Of a stretch of DNA of 64,000 nucleotides, positions 11,749 to 22,107 are shown piece after piece. This stretch comes from Pseudofabraea citricarpa (Eukaryota > Ascomycota > Leotiomycetes > Helotiales > Dermateaceae). Each line of letters opens with the position of its first letter. Position 1 is the first letter of the stretch. A program made the position numbers and the translations under genes. The notes beneath the pieces were generated by a model that saw nothing but the letters and a program-made list of their open reading frames with translations, did no database searches and was not told the origin of the DNA. Location: positions 930,001 through 994,000 of the forward strand of contig JAPWGK010000015.1 in assembly GCA_029641185.1 (NCBI GenBank), in the 5' to 3' direction.

Positions 11749-14700
11749 ATGTCAGACGTCCCGCAACGCGCGAATGCTGCGCAACTTGCTGCGAGAAACA
11801 TCAAGATGAGGCCTCAACGCAAGAAACCTCTGGCCGCCCCTCCTGGCGCGCCTCAGCAGCAGTCATTTGCCCCTCCATCACAAAATGGCCTTCTCTTTGG
11901 AGGCATGCAGGGCCCCTCAGACTTCAACTTCTCAGCTGGTGGACCTTCGATCTCCTTTTCATCTCAATTTGGTACCCCCAACAACTCGTTCACATCGAAC
12001 ACGGGCAACAGCTTTGGATCGAATGCTTCAGGAAGCGATTCGGATGACCCCAGAGCAGATAACAACGAGGAGGAGATGAAGAGACGCAACCGTATCCCGA
12101 CGTTCTTGGACAAGCCTGATGACAACGAGGTCCCCATGTTTGCCCCAATGCCGGCAGAGATCGCACAGAATGGCCCTGCAGTATTCGGCGCAGGTGTACA
12201 GCAAGCCAGCAGTTCGTTCTCCTTCGGTCAAAGCAATGCGCAACCTGCAACCTCGAACATCTTCAATTCGACTTCGAATGCGCAGAGCCCCTCATCGTTC
12301 TCCTTTGGCTCTACATCCACACAACCTGCAGCTACACCAAACAACCCCTTTGCATCTGCAAGCAGTTCCTTTGGTTCCACTCCAGCACAACCTGCAGCTC
12401 CCCAAAGTAATATATTTGCGGGATTTGGACAACCTGCTGCGCAGCCTGCACAACCTACTAATTCTGGATTCTCCTTTGGACAACAAGCTTCTGCTGCTCA
12501 ACCACCAGCTTCCACGCCTGCATTTAGTTTTGGCCAATCAGCTCCTGCTCCTGCAACGGAGCCAGCTAAGACTTCATTCTCCTTTGGCCAGAGCTCCACG
12601 CCATCCACGCAGCCTACATCTACATTCAGCTTTGGGTCTACAACTACATCCAGTCCAGCACCAGCAAATAACCTGTTTGGAGCTTCCCCAGCCCAGCCAT
12701 CATCTAACCTCTTTGGCTCAACGAACACTGTGAAGGAACCATCTCCAAGCTTATTTGGAAACTCGGCATCTCCCGCTCCAGCTACCACTAACATATTTGG
12801 AAGCAAATCCCAGAGCCCAGCTCCTGAGAGCCAGCCATCATCCAACCTCTTTGGCTCAACGAACACTGCGAAGGAACCATCTCCAAGCTTATTTGGAAAT
12901 CCGGCATCGCCCGCTCCAGCTACCACTAACATATTTGGAAGCAAATCTCAGAGCCCAGCTCCCGAGACCTCTAACCTATTCGGTTCACATACAGTTACAG
13001 CACCAAGCACGAACAACTTATTTGGCAACTCTACACCACAGCCAGCTTCAACATCCAATCTTTTTGGAGCAGCTTCTAGCGCTGCCACCACAACTTCTAA
13101 CAATACGAGCACCTTATTTGGCGGCTCGAATTCGACCCCGGCACCTCTGGCAGCATCCAGCAACCCATTTGGTCAGTCTACGCAACAAGCTGCACCCACT
13201 TCAAACCTTTTCGGCGGGAATAAAGAGAGCACACCCTCTAACAGCCTCTTCGGACATCTCAACCAACCGGTAAACCAACAAGTTCAGAATGCTCCATCTC
13301 TATTCGATAAACCAAAACCTAGCTCCGATGTAAGAGACTTCGCACAAGTACCACCACCGGTAAGAAATTACCCAGATCCTACCACCTCAATTATTGGTTA
13401 TTGCCTTGCGAGATCAGGCTATCAGGCATCACTTGATGTCTACGACGATATCAACCACCAAGTGATGGGACACAGTAATCCGTTAGGCGGCTTAATTTGT
13501 CAAGTGCCTCAATTTGAGTCCCTAAAGTTTAAGATGCCTAAGAAGATTAAGAAGCCAGCGCCTCTTCCACTTTATCGTATGCTTAACGGTGCTCCCAAGG
13601 CGGCAGCACAGGCACCAAAGAGAAAACATGGTGATCTCCAGTCCAGTATGAACAAGCGAGCGAAGTTGCTCCCTTTAGTACATGATCCTCAGCAGATCCT
13701 CCCTTGGGATGCTTTTCTCGGTCTCCCTAGCGAAAGATCTCTTCGTAAGTTTGGAACCAAAACTAACAATTTAAAAAAGGCGGTTGTCGGATCTACGTCT
13801 GTTTCCGAAGCCAGCTCTGTCAAATCTAGTACTCCTGCACCACTATTCGGGTCATCCTCCAAATCTTTTGGCAACGGCACCAAGCCTGTCTCTCCGATGA
13901 AATCGATCGATGCGCCATCAACTGCAAGCCAGCCACCACCAACCGGCATGTTTCCAAGCCTTACGCCGTCGAAAAGCCAACCAACTCCAAATGCTAATAC
14001 AGCAGCATTCAAGCCCGCAACGAATGACAATCGCCAATTAGCAAGCTCTTCCAACAATGTATTGCAGAGCATAGAGCCCAAAGAAGTCGTTGATAGTTTG
14101 GCAACCCCAAACCCGACTTCAGCTTTGGATATCACGAACGAGTACATTGATCGATTCATGCCTAAGGGTTACACCCAGTCTCAGAAGGCCCAGTTCTACT
14201 CTTGCTATCGCATGCGAGCTCTCAACAAAGCCATGGAGAAGCTCTTCGCTAGAATGCCAATCGGTATGGAAATCACTGGTATCGTTGATTATTACAATGA
14301 TCAGCGAGAGCAAATCATGAGTCAGAGTGGACGTCCGTTCAAGAGCTCGAAGCGCAAAGTTGTTGAAGAAGAACAAGAATCTAGCTCCAATAAGCGTGTG
14401 AGACAAGGGGAGCCACTTAGCCGACCACAAGTTGCAGCTCCAGAAACATCACCTGAAAAAGTGGGTAGAATCACTTCGAGTCAAAACAATGTTGGATCGA
14501 GTTCTCTATTTACATCTCAGTCGCTCGCCGCCCCACAGCCAACAGCACCTTTATTCTCACCCACCAAGAATCAGCTCCTCCCAAATGGAAGTACCACTCC
14601 AAAGGCACCAGCCCCATCCTTTGGAAACCCTCCTGCATCTGCATCTCCTTCCAAAGGTAAGCGTAAGGCCGAGTACCAAATATCAGATCGTGATCCTGAA

Positions 14701-16869
14701 GGCAAAGGTGGAGAGCGACAAATAAAGACGCCAAAGTTGAACGGAAGTGTAGGATCAGAGACTTCCAATATCTTCAAGAACATATTGGACAGTCCTTCTA
14801 AGACACCCAAATCACCAGAAAAGAGCAAGGGAAGATTAGAAACTTTGGAGAAGGCATCTCAAGAAGCACCACGGAATAACCCCTTCGCGAGCTTGGCAGC
14901 CCCAGGTTCTCCCGCAAAATCTGCTTTGCAGTCTCAACCTAGTACATCATACACTACCTCATCTGCCCTCCAGGTAATTCCATCATACACTACTACCTCA
15001 TCTGCCCTCCAGGTAACTCCATCACCTGCGAAGCCAGCTGCGACACCCATCAAGCCTCCCACATTTGGAGTGAAGCCACCTACCTTTGGTACCGGACCAG
15101 TCAACTTCTTAGCCCAGTTTGGTCAACAGGCTAAGAAAGATGAGAAAGACAATGAGGAAAAGCTGATGGAAAAGGCCAAGGAAGAAGATATGGATTCTGA
15201 TGATGACGAAGCCGAATGGGAGGCTAATTATAAACAAAAGCGACAAGCAGAACTTAAAGAGCTCGAAGAGCTGGCTAAGAGCAAGCGTGCTTCTTTTGTC
15301 GTTGGTCAGGGATTCACATTTGGTGATTCTTCTAAGCCATTGAGCCCCGCAGCTTCTGCCGACGCATCTCGAACCAAATCTATCTTTTCTTCGACCACTA
15401 CCGCCCCTACAGCACCAAAAGCCCTCTTTGGCCAGGCCCCAACTCCTACCTCCAGCGAGAGCATTTTCAGCTCTGCCAATGGCTCTAGATCTTCAACTCC
15501 AGGAGGTTCTGTGCTTGATTCCCATACACCTGGAAAAGCTGTTTCCTTCAGTGGTAATATATTTGGCCACCTTTCCAACCCTGGGTCTCCAGCAAATGGA
15601 ACGAACGATGATGATTCAGATGCAGATGGCGAGAGCGATTCGGAAAACAAGGATCCAACATATCAACCTGGTGAGCCTGGCTCAGACGCAGCAAGTGGTC
15701 CTACTACGCCAGTGGAGAAGACTGGTAGCGGAATCGCTTCTGCCAAGAAAGCAGCCTCCACGACACCATTCTCATTTGGATCTGCGGCACAACCAGCCAA
15801 ATCTCTGTTTGGACAGAGTACCACAAGCAGCAGTGTTTTGTTTGGTACTGCGACTACTTCAAGTTCTGGTACCAGCAGTCCAGGAGGTAGCCTTTTCGAT
15901 CGCATTTCGAAAGACAGTAACGGTAATCCAATTCGCCAAGTACCTTCAGAAGAGAAGGAGAACACACAACCAAACGTGACAAACATATTTGGTAGTAGCA
16001 ACGGAGCTCTAGGAAGCAGCTCGAACTCAGCTGGTGTATCTAATGCCAGTTCAGGAGATGCTTCCCAATCAACGCCAACCAAGGCTCTTTTTGGACAAAC
16101 TGATAAGACATGGAAACCCGATAGCCCTATCCGATTTGGTAGTGCAACCCCAAATGGTACTTCCACTTCTGCTCCGACCGTTAGCCTCACCGATGCTACC
16201 CCTACGAAACCAAATCCCTTCGCTGGTCTTTTTGGCAATTCTACCAGCAAACCTGCATCACCTGCCTCTGGAAGCCTATTTGGCAACTCCACAACTTCCA
16301 AGGCAACCCCGTCGGCCACCCCTGGTGTTGGTTTTGCCTTTGGTGGTCCCTCCAGTACAACATCTTCACTTTTCCCTTCTGCTGCCGTATCAGCTAGCAC
16401 CTCGCGCGCAACGTCACCAGGACAGACTACAGATGGTGACAGTGCAGCCGAAGGAAGCAATGACCCTGACGCAGAGAAACATGAGCAAATCGACCTGACT
16501 AAGGGGGGTCCTGGCGAAGAAGATGAGCAACTCCTCCACGAGGTTCGTGCTAAGGCTCTGAAGTATTCTCCAAGCGATGATGAGGGTAAGAGTCCATGGG
16601 TTACCAAAGGATTAGGCCCACTCCGTATTCTCAAACACAAAGAAACCAAAGCAGCTAGAGTTTTACTTCGTGCTGATCCTTCCGGCACCATTGTTCTCAA
16701 CAAGGGCATCTTAGCTGGAGTTGACTTTACTGCAAACGGAAAGACTCTGAAGTTCTTGGCAGCCAGCGACAGTGGAAGTGGTTTAGAGACTTGGATGCTA
16801 CAAGTTAAGACTCCGGAATTCGCAACTGAGTTGGCCAAGGTGTTGGAAGCGAACAAGTCATCTTCTTGA
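11749..16869 (+). CDS. NUP2: FG-repeat nucleoporin, Nup2/Nup50 type, with Ran-binding domain
   Basis: Uninterrupted frame of 1,706 residues from the ATG at 11749. The N-terminus (MSDVPQRANAAQLAARNIKM, basic KKP) is followed by a conserved PTFLDKPDD/PMFAPMP motif near residues 117-140. FG repeats of FSFG, LFG and FGxx type fill about residues 145-520, and further FG patches lie downstream. A middle segment (ITNEYIDRFMPKGYTQSQKA, about 795-840) is a conserved helical module. A second, looser FG region and acidic stretches lead to a C-terminal RanBP1-like domain (about 1590-1700) with WVTKGLGPLRILKHK and ARVLLRADPSGTIVLN. Nup2-type proteins are mobile pore components that bind Ran-GTP and importin-alpha and release cargo on the nuclear side. 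It is larger than yeast Nup2 (about 720 residues), as is common in filamentous fungi. It contains two internal tandem duplications. Confidence 0.9.
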   Translation: MSDVPQRANAAQLAARNIKMRPQRKKPLAAPPGAPQQQSFAPPSQNGLLFGGMQGPSDFNFSAGGPSISFSSQFGTPNNSFTSNTGNSFGSNASGSDSDDPRADNNEEEMKRRNRIPTFLDKPDDNEVPMFAPMPAEIAQNGPAVFGAGVQQASSSFSFGQSNAQPATSNIFNSTSNAQSPSSFSFGSTSTQPAATPNNPFASASSSFGSTPAQPAAPQSNIFAGFGQPAAQPAQPTNSGFSFGQQASAAQPPASTPAFSFGQSAPAPATEPAKTSFSFGQSSTPSTQPTSTFSFGSTTTSSPAPANNLFGASPAQPSSNLFGSTNTVKEPSPSLFGNSASPAPATTNIFGSKSQSPAPESQPSSNLFGSTNTAKEPSPSLFGNPASPAPATTNIFGSKSQSPAPETSNLFGSHTVTAPSTNNLFGNSTPQPASTSNLFGAASSAATTTSNNTSTLFGGSNSTPAPLAASSNPFGQSTQQAAPTSNLFGGNKESTPSNSLFGHLNQPVNQQVQNAPSLFDKPKPSSDVRDFAQVPPPVRNYPDPTTSIIGYCLARSGYQASLDVYDDINHQVMGHSNPLGGLICQVPQFESLKFKMPKKIKKPAPLPLYRMLNGAPKAAAQAPKRKHGDLQSSMNKRAKLLPLVHDPQQILPWDAFLGLPSERSLRKFGTKTNNLKKAVVGSTSVSEASSVKSSTPAPLFGSSSKSFGNGTKPVSPMKSIDAPSTASQPPPTGMFPSLTPSKSQPTPNANTAAFKPATNDNRQLASSSNNVLQSIEPKEVVDSLATPNPTSALDITNEYIDRFMPKGYTQSQKAQFYSCYRMRALNKAMEKLFARMPIGMEITGIVDYYNDQREQIMSQSGRPFKSSKRKVVEEEQESSSNKRVRQGEPLSRPQVAAPETSPEKVGRITSSQNNVGSSSLFTSQSLAAPQPTAPLFSPTKNQLLPNGSTTPKAPAPSFGNPPASASPSKGKRKAEYQISDRDPEGKGGERQIKTPKLNGSVGSETSNIFKNILDSPSKTPKSPEKSKGRLETLEKASQEAPRNNPFASLAAPGSPAKSALQSQPSTSYTTSSALQVIPSYTTTSSALQVTPSPAKPAATPIKPPTFGVKPPTFGTGPVNFLAQFGQQAKKDEKDNEEKLMEKAKEEDMDSDDDEAEWEANYKQKRQAELKELEELAKSKRASFVVGQGFTFGDSSKPLSPAASADASRTKSIFSSTTTAPTAPKALFGQAPTPTSSESIFSSANGSRSSTPGGSVLDSHTPGKAVSFSGNIFGHLSNPGSPANGTNDDDSDADGESDSENKDPTYQPGEPGSDAASGPTTPVEKTGSGIASAKKAASTTPFSFGSAAQPAKSLFGQSTTSSSVLFGTATTSSSGTSSPGGSLFDRISKDSNGNPIRQVPSEEKENTQPNVTNIFGSSNGALGSSSNSAGVSNASSGDASQSTPTKALFGQTDKTWKPDSPIRFGSATPNGTSTSAPTVSLTDATPTKPNPFAGLFGNSTSKPASPASGSLFGNSTTSKATPSATPGVGFAFGGPSSTTSSLFPSAAVSASTSRATSPGQTTDGDSAAEGSNDPDAEKHEQIDLTKGGPGEEDEQLLHEVRAKALKYSPSDDEGKSPWVTKGLGPLRILKHKETKAARVLLRADPSGTIVLNKGILAGVDFTANGKTLKFLAASDSGSGLETWMLQVKTPEFATELAKVLEANKSSS
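12694..12969 (+). repeat. 138-bp tandem duplication inside the FG region
   Basis: Two adjacent copies of a 138-bp (46-codon) unit, 12694-12831 and 12832-12969, differing at only a handful of bases. Each codes for QPSSNLFGSTNT..., then SPSLFG and TTNIFG, so the copy adds three FG motifs without breaking frame. Confidence 0.9.
14947..15021 (+). repeat. 36/39-bp tandem duplication in the nucleoporin gene
   Basis: Copy one is 14947-14982 and copy two 14983-15021. The second has one extra ACT codon. They encode SYTTSSALQVIP and SYTTTSSALQVTP. Confidence 0.85.
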
Positions 16870-16926
16870 GCACAAAAAACCATATATGGGGAGAACAGCT
16901 GTGAAGATATCGCTTTTACCATGATT

Positions 16927-17176
16927 GTGTGCTCTCTTTTTTTATTAGATCGAGCTACTCTCATTGGCTTTTTACAATTTCCTTTGGGCATCGGATTACT
17001 TTCACCAACTGTATTGTGTGCTCTCTCATTCGAGGTTGAGCTACTCTACTAGTCTGTCATCAGATGTCGAACTGTTTTCATGATCATAGGGTGTGCTCCT
17101 TCATTTCGAAGTTGAGCTACCCTAACAATCATACCATACTTACGAAGTGTGCTCTCTATTTTTTAGATTGAGCTAC
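16927..17176 (+). repeat. Four stem-loop repeats in the 3' flank of the nucleoporin gene
   Basis: Copies at 16927-16958, 17016-17044, 17091-17120 and 17147-17176. Each begins GTGTGCTC and ends GAGCTAC; these pair as a seven-pair outer helix with one bulged U and one G-U pair. Inside, each copy has a different but self-complementary helix: TCT/AGA, TCTC/GAGG, CTTC/GAAG and TCTA/TAGA. A 2-nt bulge (TC or TT) follows in every copy. The array starts 58 nt after the stop codon, so it probably lies in the 3' UTR, although a separate transcript is possible. Confidence 0.75.
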
Positions 17177-18147
17177 TTCTATTTTCTGCGATCTAACATG
17201 AATCATTGTTGACTCCCCTTTCGGGTGAGACCTTTGACTCATGCCAACTACTCTTTCTCTCCGAATGAATTTCGAATCTCAAAGTTTGACGATGTCAGTG
17301 TGGGGACGGAGAAGGGGCGGATTCTATTGAACATAATTGTGTTTGTTTTGTATCTTTGTCATTAGGGGTGGATGGATGGGTTTTCATTGTCTGTGTTTTA
17401 AAGGGTTGGCAAGCAAAAGCATCAAGTTCGACATGCATGGGATGGCGTTTTGCATAGCGTGTCTGAATTTTCAAGGAGAGCGAGAGAGCGAGAGGGGCCA
17501 GAGACCTCGTCTGGTTATACAGCAACAGCGATAGTGATGCAGTTGTGTTTTCCCCCCAGTAATTAGAATGTAATAAGTACGAAAACGAAATTCGATAACT
17601 TCTTTCAACCATCACACCCTGTTGTCAATTATGCTGGTGTCACATGCTTTCCCAATGGGTGGGCACTTTTACTTGTCGACTCAAATCAGGGCAGGCTTAT
17701 TCAATTGAGATAGAAAGAAGACACAATTGATGAATCATGCAGATATGGCAACTGCCGAGATCATGTCATGTTATGTCATGAGGTAACGGGAAATCCCAAG
17801 TGCTGGAGATCATCAGTACATGATGTCGAGAGGCCTCGAGTCGAAATCGAGTGACGTAACCATGTCCATCTACCTTCACCATGTAACCAACCCTAAAGCG
17901 GTACCACCACTACCAGCCAGCGTGAAAATCCGGGGTAGAGTAACTGTAATCGTAACTGTACCTGTACCTGTAATGCAGAGCAAAGCAGAGCGGAGCTAAA
18001 GAGAGAAACCCCATGCTGGATTGGACTAGTTTACCATCATCTTCCAACTCACACTCCAACCTCTCTCGCTCTCACGTATTGCTTACTCAATTCATTAATT
18101 ATTCACTTCCTCAATCCCCCCATCTATTCTTATCCAACCTCTCGAAA
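17177..18147. other. Intergenic region
   Basis: After the stem-loop array I see no gene. Short repeats of the GTAACTGTA/CTGTACC kind lie near 17940-17975, in the promoter of the next gene. Confidence 0.55.
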
Positions 18148-18617
18148 ATGCCACCCCTTCTTCCCCTTCCCCTTCGCCTCCTTCTCCTCTCTTCGACGAC
18201 CTCTCGAACCTTCACCACCCGCTGCACACCTCTCCTGAAATGGACAGGCAGCACGCCCTCCGACCACCAGACCAACGAGAGAGACAGCCACAACGTCCAG
18301 CAAGACGCCGTGGAGAAAGGACAGCAGGATCGTGCTGCAGATAGCAACAGCGGAGGTGGAAGCAAAAGTGGAAGTGTGGCGACGCAGGAGCAGGCCAGCT
18401 CCAAGGGAGTGACGCAGAAGAGCATCGAGCAAGAGTTCCCGAATAAACCCAAGGGCCCGGTCATTGGGCTGCAGGACGAGAGGGGCGGTGTAAGTTTTTT
18501 CTTCCTTCTTCTTTCTCCTTCTGTGTATGGAGGGTTCTCGGTCCTCTTTCTTTTCATCGCTTGGTGTTGAGTTCTGGGCTAATGTTGTTTTTGGGTGGAC
18601 TGTAGAAGAGTTCGTGA
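18148..18617 (+). CDS. Small fungal protein with mitochondrial-type presequence
   Basis: Two exons: 18148-18489 and 18606-18617, giving 117 residues. I chose the ATG at 18148 because the Arg/Ser/Leu-rich N-terminus MPPLLPLPLRLLLLSSTTSR looks like a mitochondrial targeting peptide. An upstream in-frame ATG at 18013 would put a non-targeting extension in front. The middle is hydrophilic and Gln/Ser/Gly-rich (disordered). The C-terminus reads KPKGPVIGLQDERGG followed, after the intron, by KSS and stop. The GLQDERGGK-like end is a conserved tail of short fungal proteins of unknown function. The final exon encodes only three residues plus stop, but it restores that tail, which supports the junction. 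Confidence 0.65.
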
Positions 18618-18920
18618 GGGTCATTCATAAATTTGCATTTCGATGAAAAGCTTGACTAGAGCTTGTGTAGATATAGCGGAGTGTATGTGTATCGTACTCT
18701 GTGGGAGGGAGAGTATATGCATTGGTCTTCTAGGTAGGAAAGAAAATGGCCTGCCTATCTTCTATACAAATGCATTTTCTAGAGCAACATAGCAATAGCA
18801 AGCAGACTTAAGAGTCTCTGCCCCTCCTTAAATCCGTTGACCATGCATACTGTAACGCCTTTGACTATGCTCTAACCTTGCCCCATTTAAAACGCCGGTA
18901 AAATGTTTTCACTCTGCATC
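18618..18920. other. Convergent intergenic region
   Basis: Shared 3' flank of the small mitochondrial-type gene (+) and the GTPase gene (-). No further feature seen. Confidence 0.6.
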
Positions 18921-20465
18921 TCAACGACCCATGTGAAAGGATAATATCTAAAGATCACAATAAGCTTTCCATCGGAAGTGTATTTGGGCCTTGGGAAACT
19001 TACATCGTTCTTCCCAACGGCTACCAGATCATCTTCTGCTACTCTGACACCTCCTGCTCCTTCTACGTATGCTAATGGCGCATCTCCCATCACTTTTCTG
19101 GCTACCTCAGCGACAGTAGTGTTCTTTTTTACTAGAACACAGTCTCTGAATACGGCATTTGAACCTGCAGCTCCAGAAGAGAAATTCGAAACACTGCGAA
19201 CCTGTTTAAAAAGTCAATTGGATTCCTGGGAGGAGTGCTGTAACAATAAGAACTTACAGGAAACACAGGGACCAGACCAAGCAATTCTGCTGCTCGAGAT
19301 AGTACTTGTACGACTCCCGTGGATCCAAATCGATATAATACCATATCCTTTAAATTCTCAATCCTCGTCTTGAGTTTCTCATCCATCTCCTTTAATCCTC
19401 CTCCGGTCTCGTCTCCGTCCGCTATCAGATCCTCTCGTGTATCGACAAACTCGCTTCCTTCTGTGTATTTGATAAAGCCTTGCTTGGCTAGTTTTCGTAG
19501 GAAAACTTCTGAAATAGCCGAGCAGAGGACTATGCTCTTAGGATCCTGCATCTTCGCTATCTTGCTAACGTTCTTGTCCGCATCTGCATGATCAATCTTG
19601 TTGAGTGCAATAACTGTAGGGAATTTTTCATCTATGAAATTGTCAATAAATCTATTTAAAACATGGACGAAAGACTTACCAGTGAAAGCTTGTACCACTT
19701 TGTCAATCGTCTCATTGCTCCAATGCTCCAACGGTTCCTTGAGAGCAAGTTTATCCAGTGTCCTTGCAACTACACTCGCTGTACTTCCGTATCCAGAGAA
19801 TTGGCCCTGTAAAGTCTCCACAGCAGTAGCCTTTACCGCAACATGCCTCCTCTTAATACTCCCCCATTTCTGCATCAGATTCCCTCGAATCCATTGTACG
19901 ATTTCGGACCTCAGCCATACGATATCCTGACTCGGGTCATAACCTCGCGTCGCCTTGCCTTCTGCATCTGTCGTCCCGCTCACATCTACTACATGTACCA
20001 GGGCATCTGCGTGTCGCAAATCGTCCAAGAACTTATTTCCTAATCCCTTTCCCTCGTGTGCGCCGGGTACGAGTCCTGCTACGTCGAGAAGCTCTATGGG
20101 TACTGATCGCTTGCCATCTATGCATGCGCCATAGTTGGGTTTACATCTATCGGAGAGATTGAAGCGGGAACAGGCGCAGGAGATTTGCAAGTATCCAATG
20201 GCGCGCTGGGGGTCGATAGTCGTGAAACTAAAGCAAGGATACGTCTCAGTGAGGTGCTCGCACGAGGGCATGGGGTGGTTTCGCGACTCACGGAAAATTG
20301 CCTGCGAGGTAGTGTAAGCCTGGGGGCTTCGACGCAGTTTGTTTCTCGGGGTTTTTCTGGCTTTTACTCACCAACCTTGGAGCTTGCGTCTGTGAGACTG
20401 TTCAGGGTTGTGCTCTTCCCCGACGACGGCTTGCCTACCAAGCCGATCAGAGGGTCGCGCGGCAT
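18921..20465 (-). CDS. YchF/OLA1-family GTPase, YGR210C-like
   Basis: Six exons on the minus strand: 20465-20372, 20301-20292 (10 nt), 20227-19680, 19631-19258, 19201-19004 and 18947-18921, giving 416 residues (yeast YGR210C is 411). The P-loop is GKPSSGKST at the N-terminus. The microexon restores SKVGNFPFTTIDP (switch I region). The G3-containing run [19 protein letters not shown] is complete and G4 is NKID in [11 protein letters not shown]. The C-terminus ([22 protein letters not shown] ... [15 protein letters not shown]) is the TGS-like domain of the family. YchF proteins are TRAFAC GTPases or ATPases that associate with ribosomes; the precise role of the YGR210C branch is poorly known. 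The 48-nt intron 19632-19679 is inferred because its removal restores AFTDEKFPTV; left in, it adds 16 residues without a stop. Confidence 0.88.
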
Positions 20466-22107
20466 TCTGGTTGTGTGACTTTTGCTGGCTGGCCTTGTGC
20501 AGGGCGGATAATGAGGTGGTGGTGGGATGGAGGGGTAGCTTTTTTGAGAATTATAACTGCATAAAGTTATTCATGCCAAGCCTGGCACGTGATGGCGAAA
20601 GTGGTTCGAGTTTTTTCATGCATCCTGGCGTGGTATTCTTGTTGCTGGCAACTTTATCATGGGAAGGGAATCTATGAATTCCATAGTGCTATGGTAAAGA
20701 TATCTTGTGTTGGCTCAACTGGAGGACTTTTGCTGGGCAGTAAGAAGTCGTCTTGATACAAGTCATTTTTGGGAATTGTAAGCGTACAAGAGGTCGAGTG
20801 ATGTAATTATTGAACAATGTAAGGAAACAGCCCCAACTTTAAAGCTTGTTTCCGAGTGCCATGCTTTAAAGTCCACCTGTTGGCGTTTGATTTCCAGTGA
20901 CTCTAGGCCGTTTTCTACTTTTAATTGTTGGAAGCATTTGATTCTGTAAAGCAAAAGGCTCTCTCCACCAGCTCTCTGTTGACTATCCGACACTTTCAGT
21001 ATCTAGATGCCCTCTAAATATAGTGCGCAGTGGGTTTCCATCAGTTGATTGGCCATGACTAGCTAGTTGTCGCTTGAGACTTCTTTTACTAAATACGACT
21101 TCTGACTTCAAGAAGCGAGTGAACTTTAAGCATAACTAGAGCCATGGGTACATGAGAATTGCTCGACCCCAAGACTACTCCGTAGGCCATGTCGTAATAC
21201 ACGCCCCATGAACGAATCTAGACCAACCCGGACCAGCTGAAAGAGGCGAACAAGCATTGTTGACCTCATTTCCCAGAGATAGGAATCAGAGATGCGAAAT
21301 CCTCTTCACAGATTGTCAGATCCTGCCATGCCAACACAAAAGACATGCCCAACTTGCCAAGCAACACATCTGGTGTCCGAGTTATCCTTCGCCGCAAGGG
21401 ATCGCATGCGTGCGGTGCCGCGTCTCCACTGTTGTTGGTCACCCCCCATCAGCCCTAGAGAAGAGTGGTGTCCAAGAATATCTCTGCACAAGACGGTAAT
21501 TGCGGCAACAATCGATCGTCATGTAGAGTCGGAGGTTGAGGGCGGCGGTTTTCGTTGCGGCTGTCGACATGCATCGGCCAATAACAAGATTTGGATGAGG
21601 ACAATGGAAAGAGAAGTGTGACGAAAGCATCCGTAGAGCAAACAATGTAATAATGGCCAAGCACAGGGAGATGGCGTGGACACTGAGCACCAGCCACACT
21701 CACCACCCACCACCCACTGCGCCACCAGCTACGCCACAGAATGTGCCTCTGATTCAACGGCCCAGCGCCGGATCTTCCTGGCGCTTGCTGGATTCATGAC
21801 TACTTCCTTGGCAGAGCAGCACAAGTGCAAGTTCTCTGTGGCTGTTGCTCTGTTGCAGACAAATCTGAGGCCATGACATCAGGGAAGCGAGCCAGTCCAG
21901 TGAGAAATGACGTGGTGTGGCAGGAATGAGTGGCCCGAGCTCGCACGAGGACTGCCGCCTGCTTCCGTACAAATACTGTAGCTTCCTTCGCTCTCCTTCT
22001 CCTCCCCATCCACAAACAAACTCACCCCATCAACTCGTCTTCATCCCCCTCACACAACCAATCCACTCAAGCATCAACTTTCGCTTCAGCCAACCAAATC
22101 CAACATC
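20466..22107. other. Divergent intergenic region
   Basis: 1.6 kb between the GTPase and Pmp3 promoters. Several short frames overlap near 21250-22000 on both strands, but none has recognisable motifs or a convincing start. The CT-rich stretch at 21960-22100 is the Pmp3 leader. Confidence 0.55.

Noticed and set aside
12119..12733. Second plus-strand frame of 204 codons inside the nucleoporin gene
   Set aside because: Out-of-frame shadow of FG-repeat DNA, rich in L/H/P/Q from CA- and CT-rich codons.
15663..16991. 442-codon minus-strand frame across the end of the nucleoporin gene
   Set aside because: It mirrors the Ser/Thr/Ala/Gly codon pattern of the sense strand; composition is repetitive and no domain is visible, while the sense frame carries the FG repeats and Ran-binding domain.
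21257..22015. Several short overlapping frames between the GTPase and PMP3 genes
   Set aside because: No conserved motif, frames open on both strands together, and no splice pattern that extends any of them.
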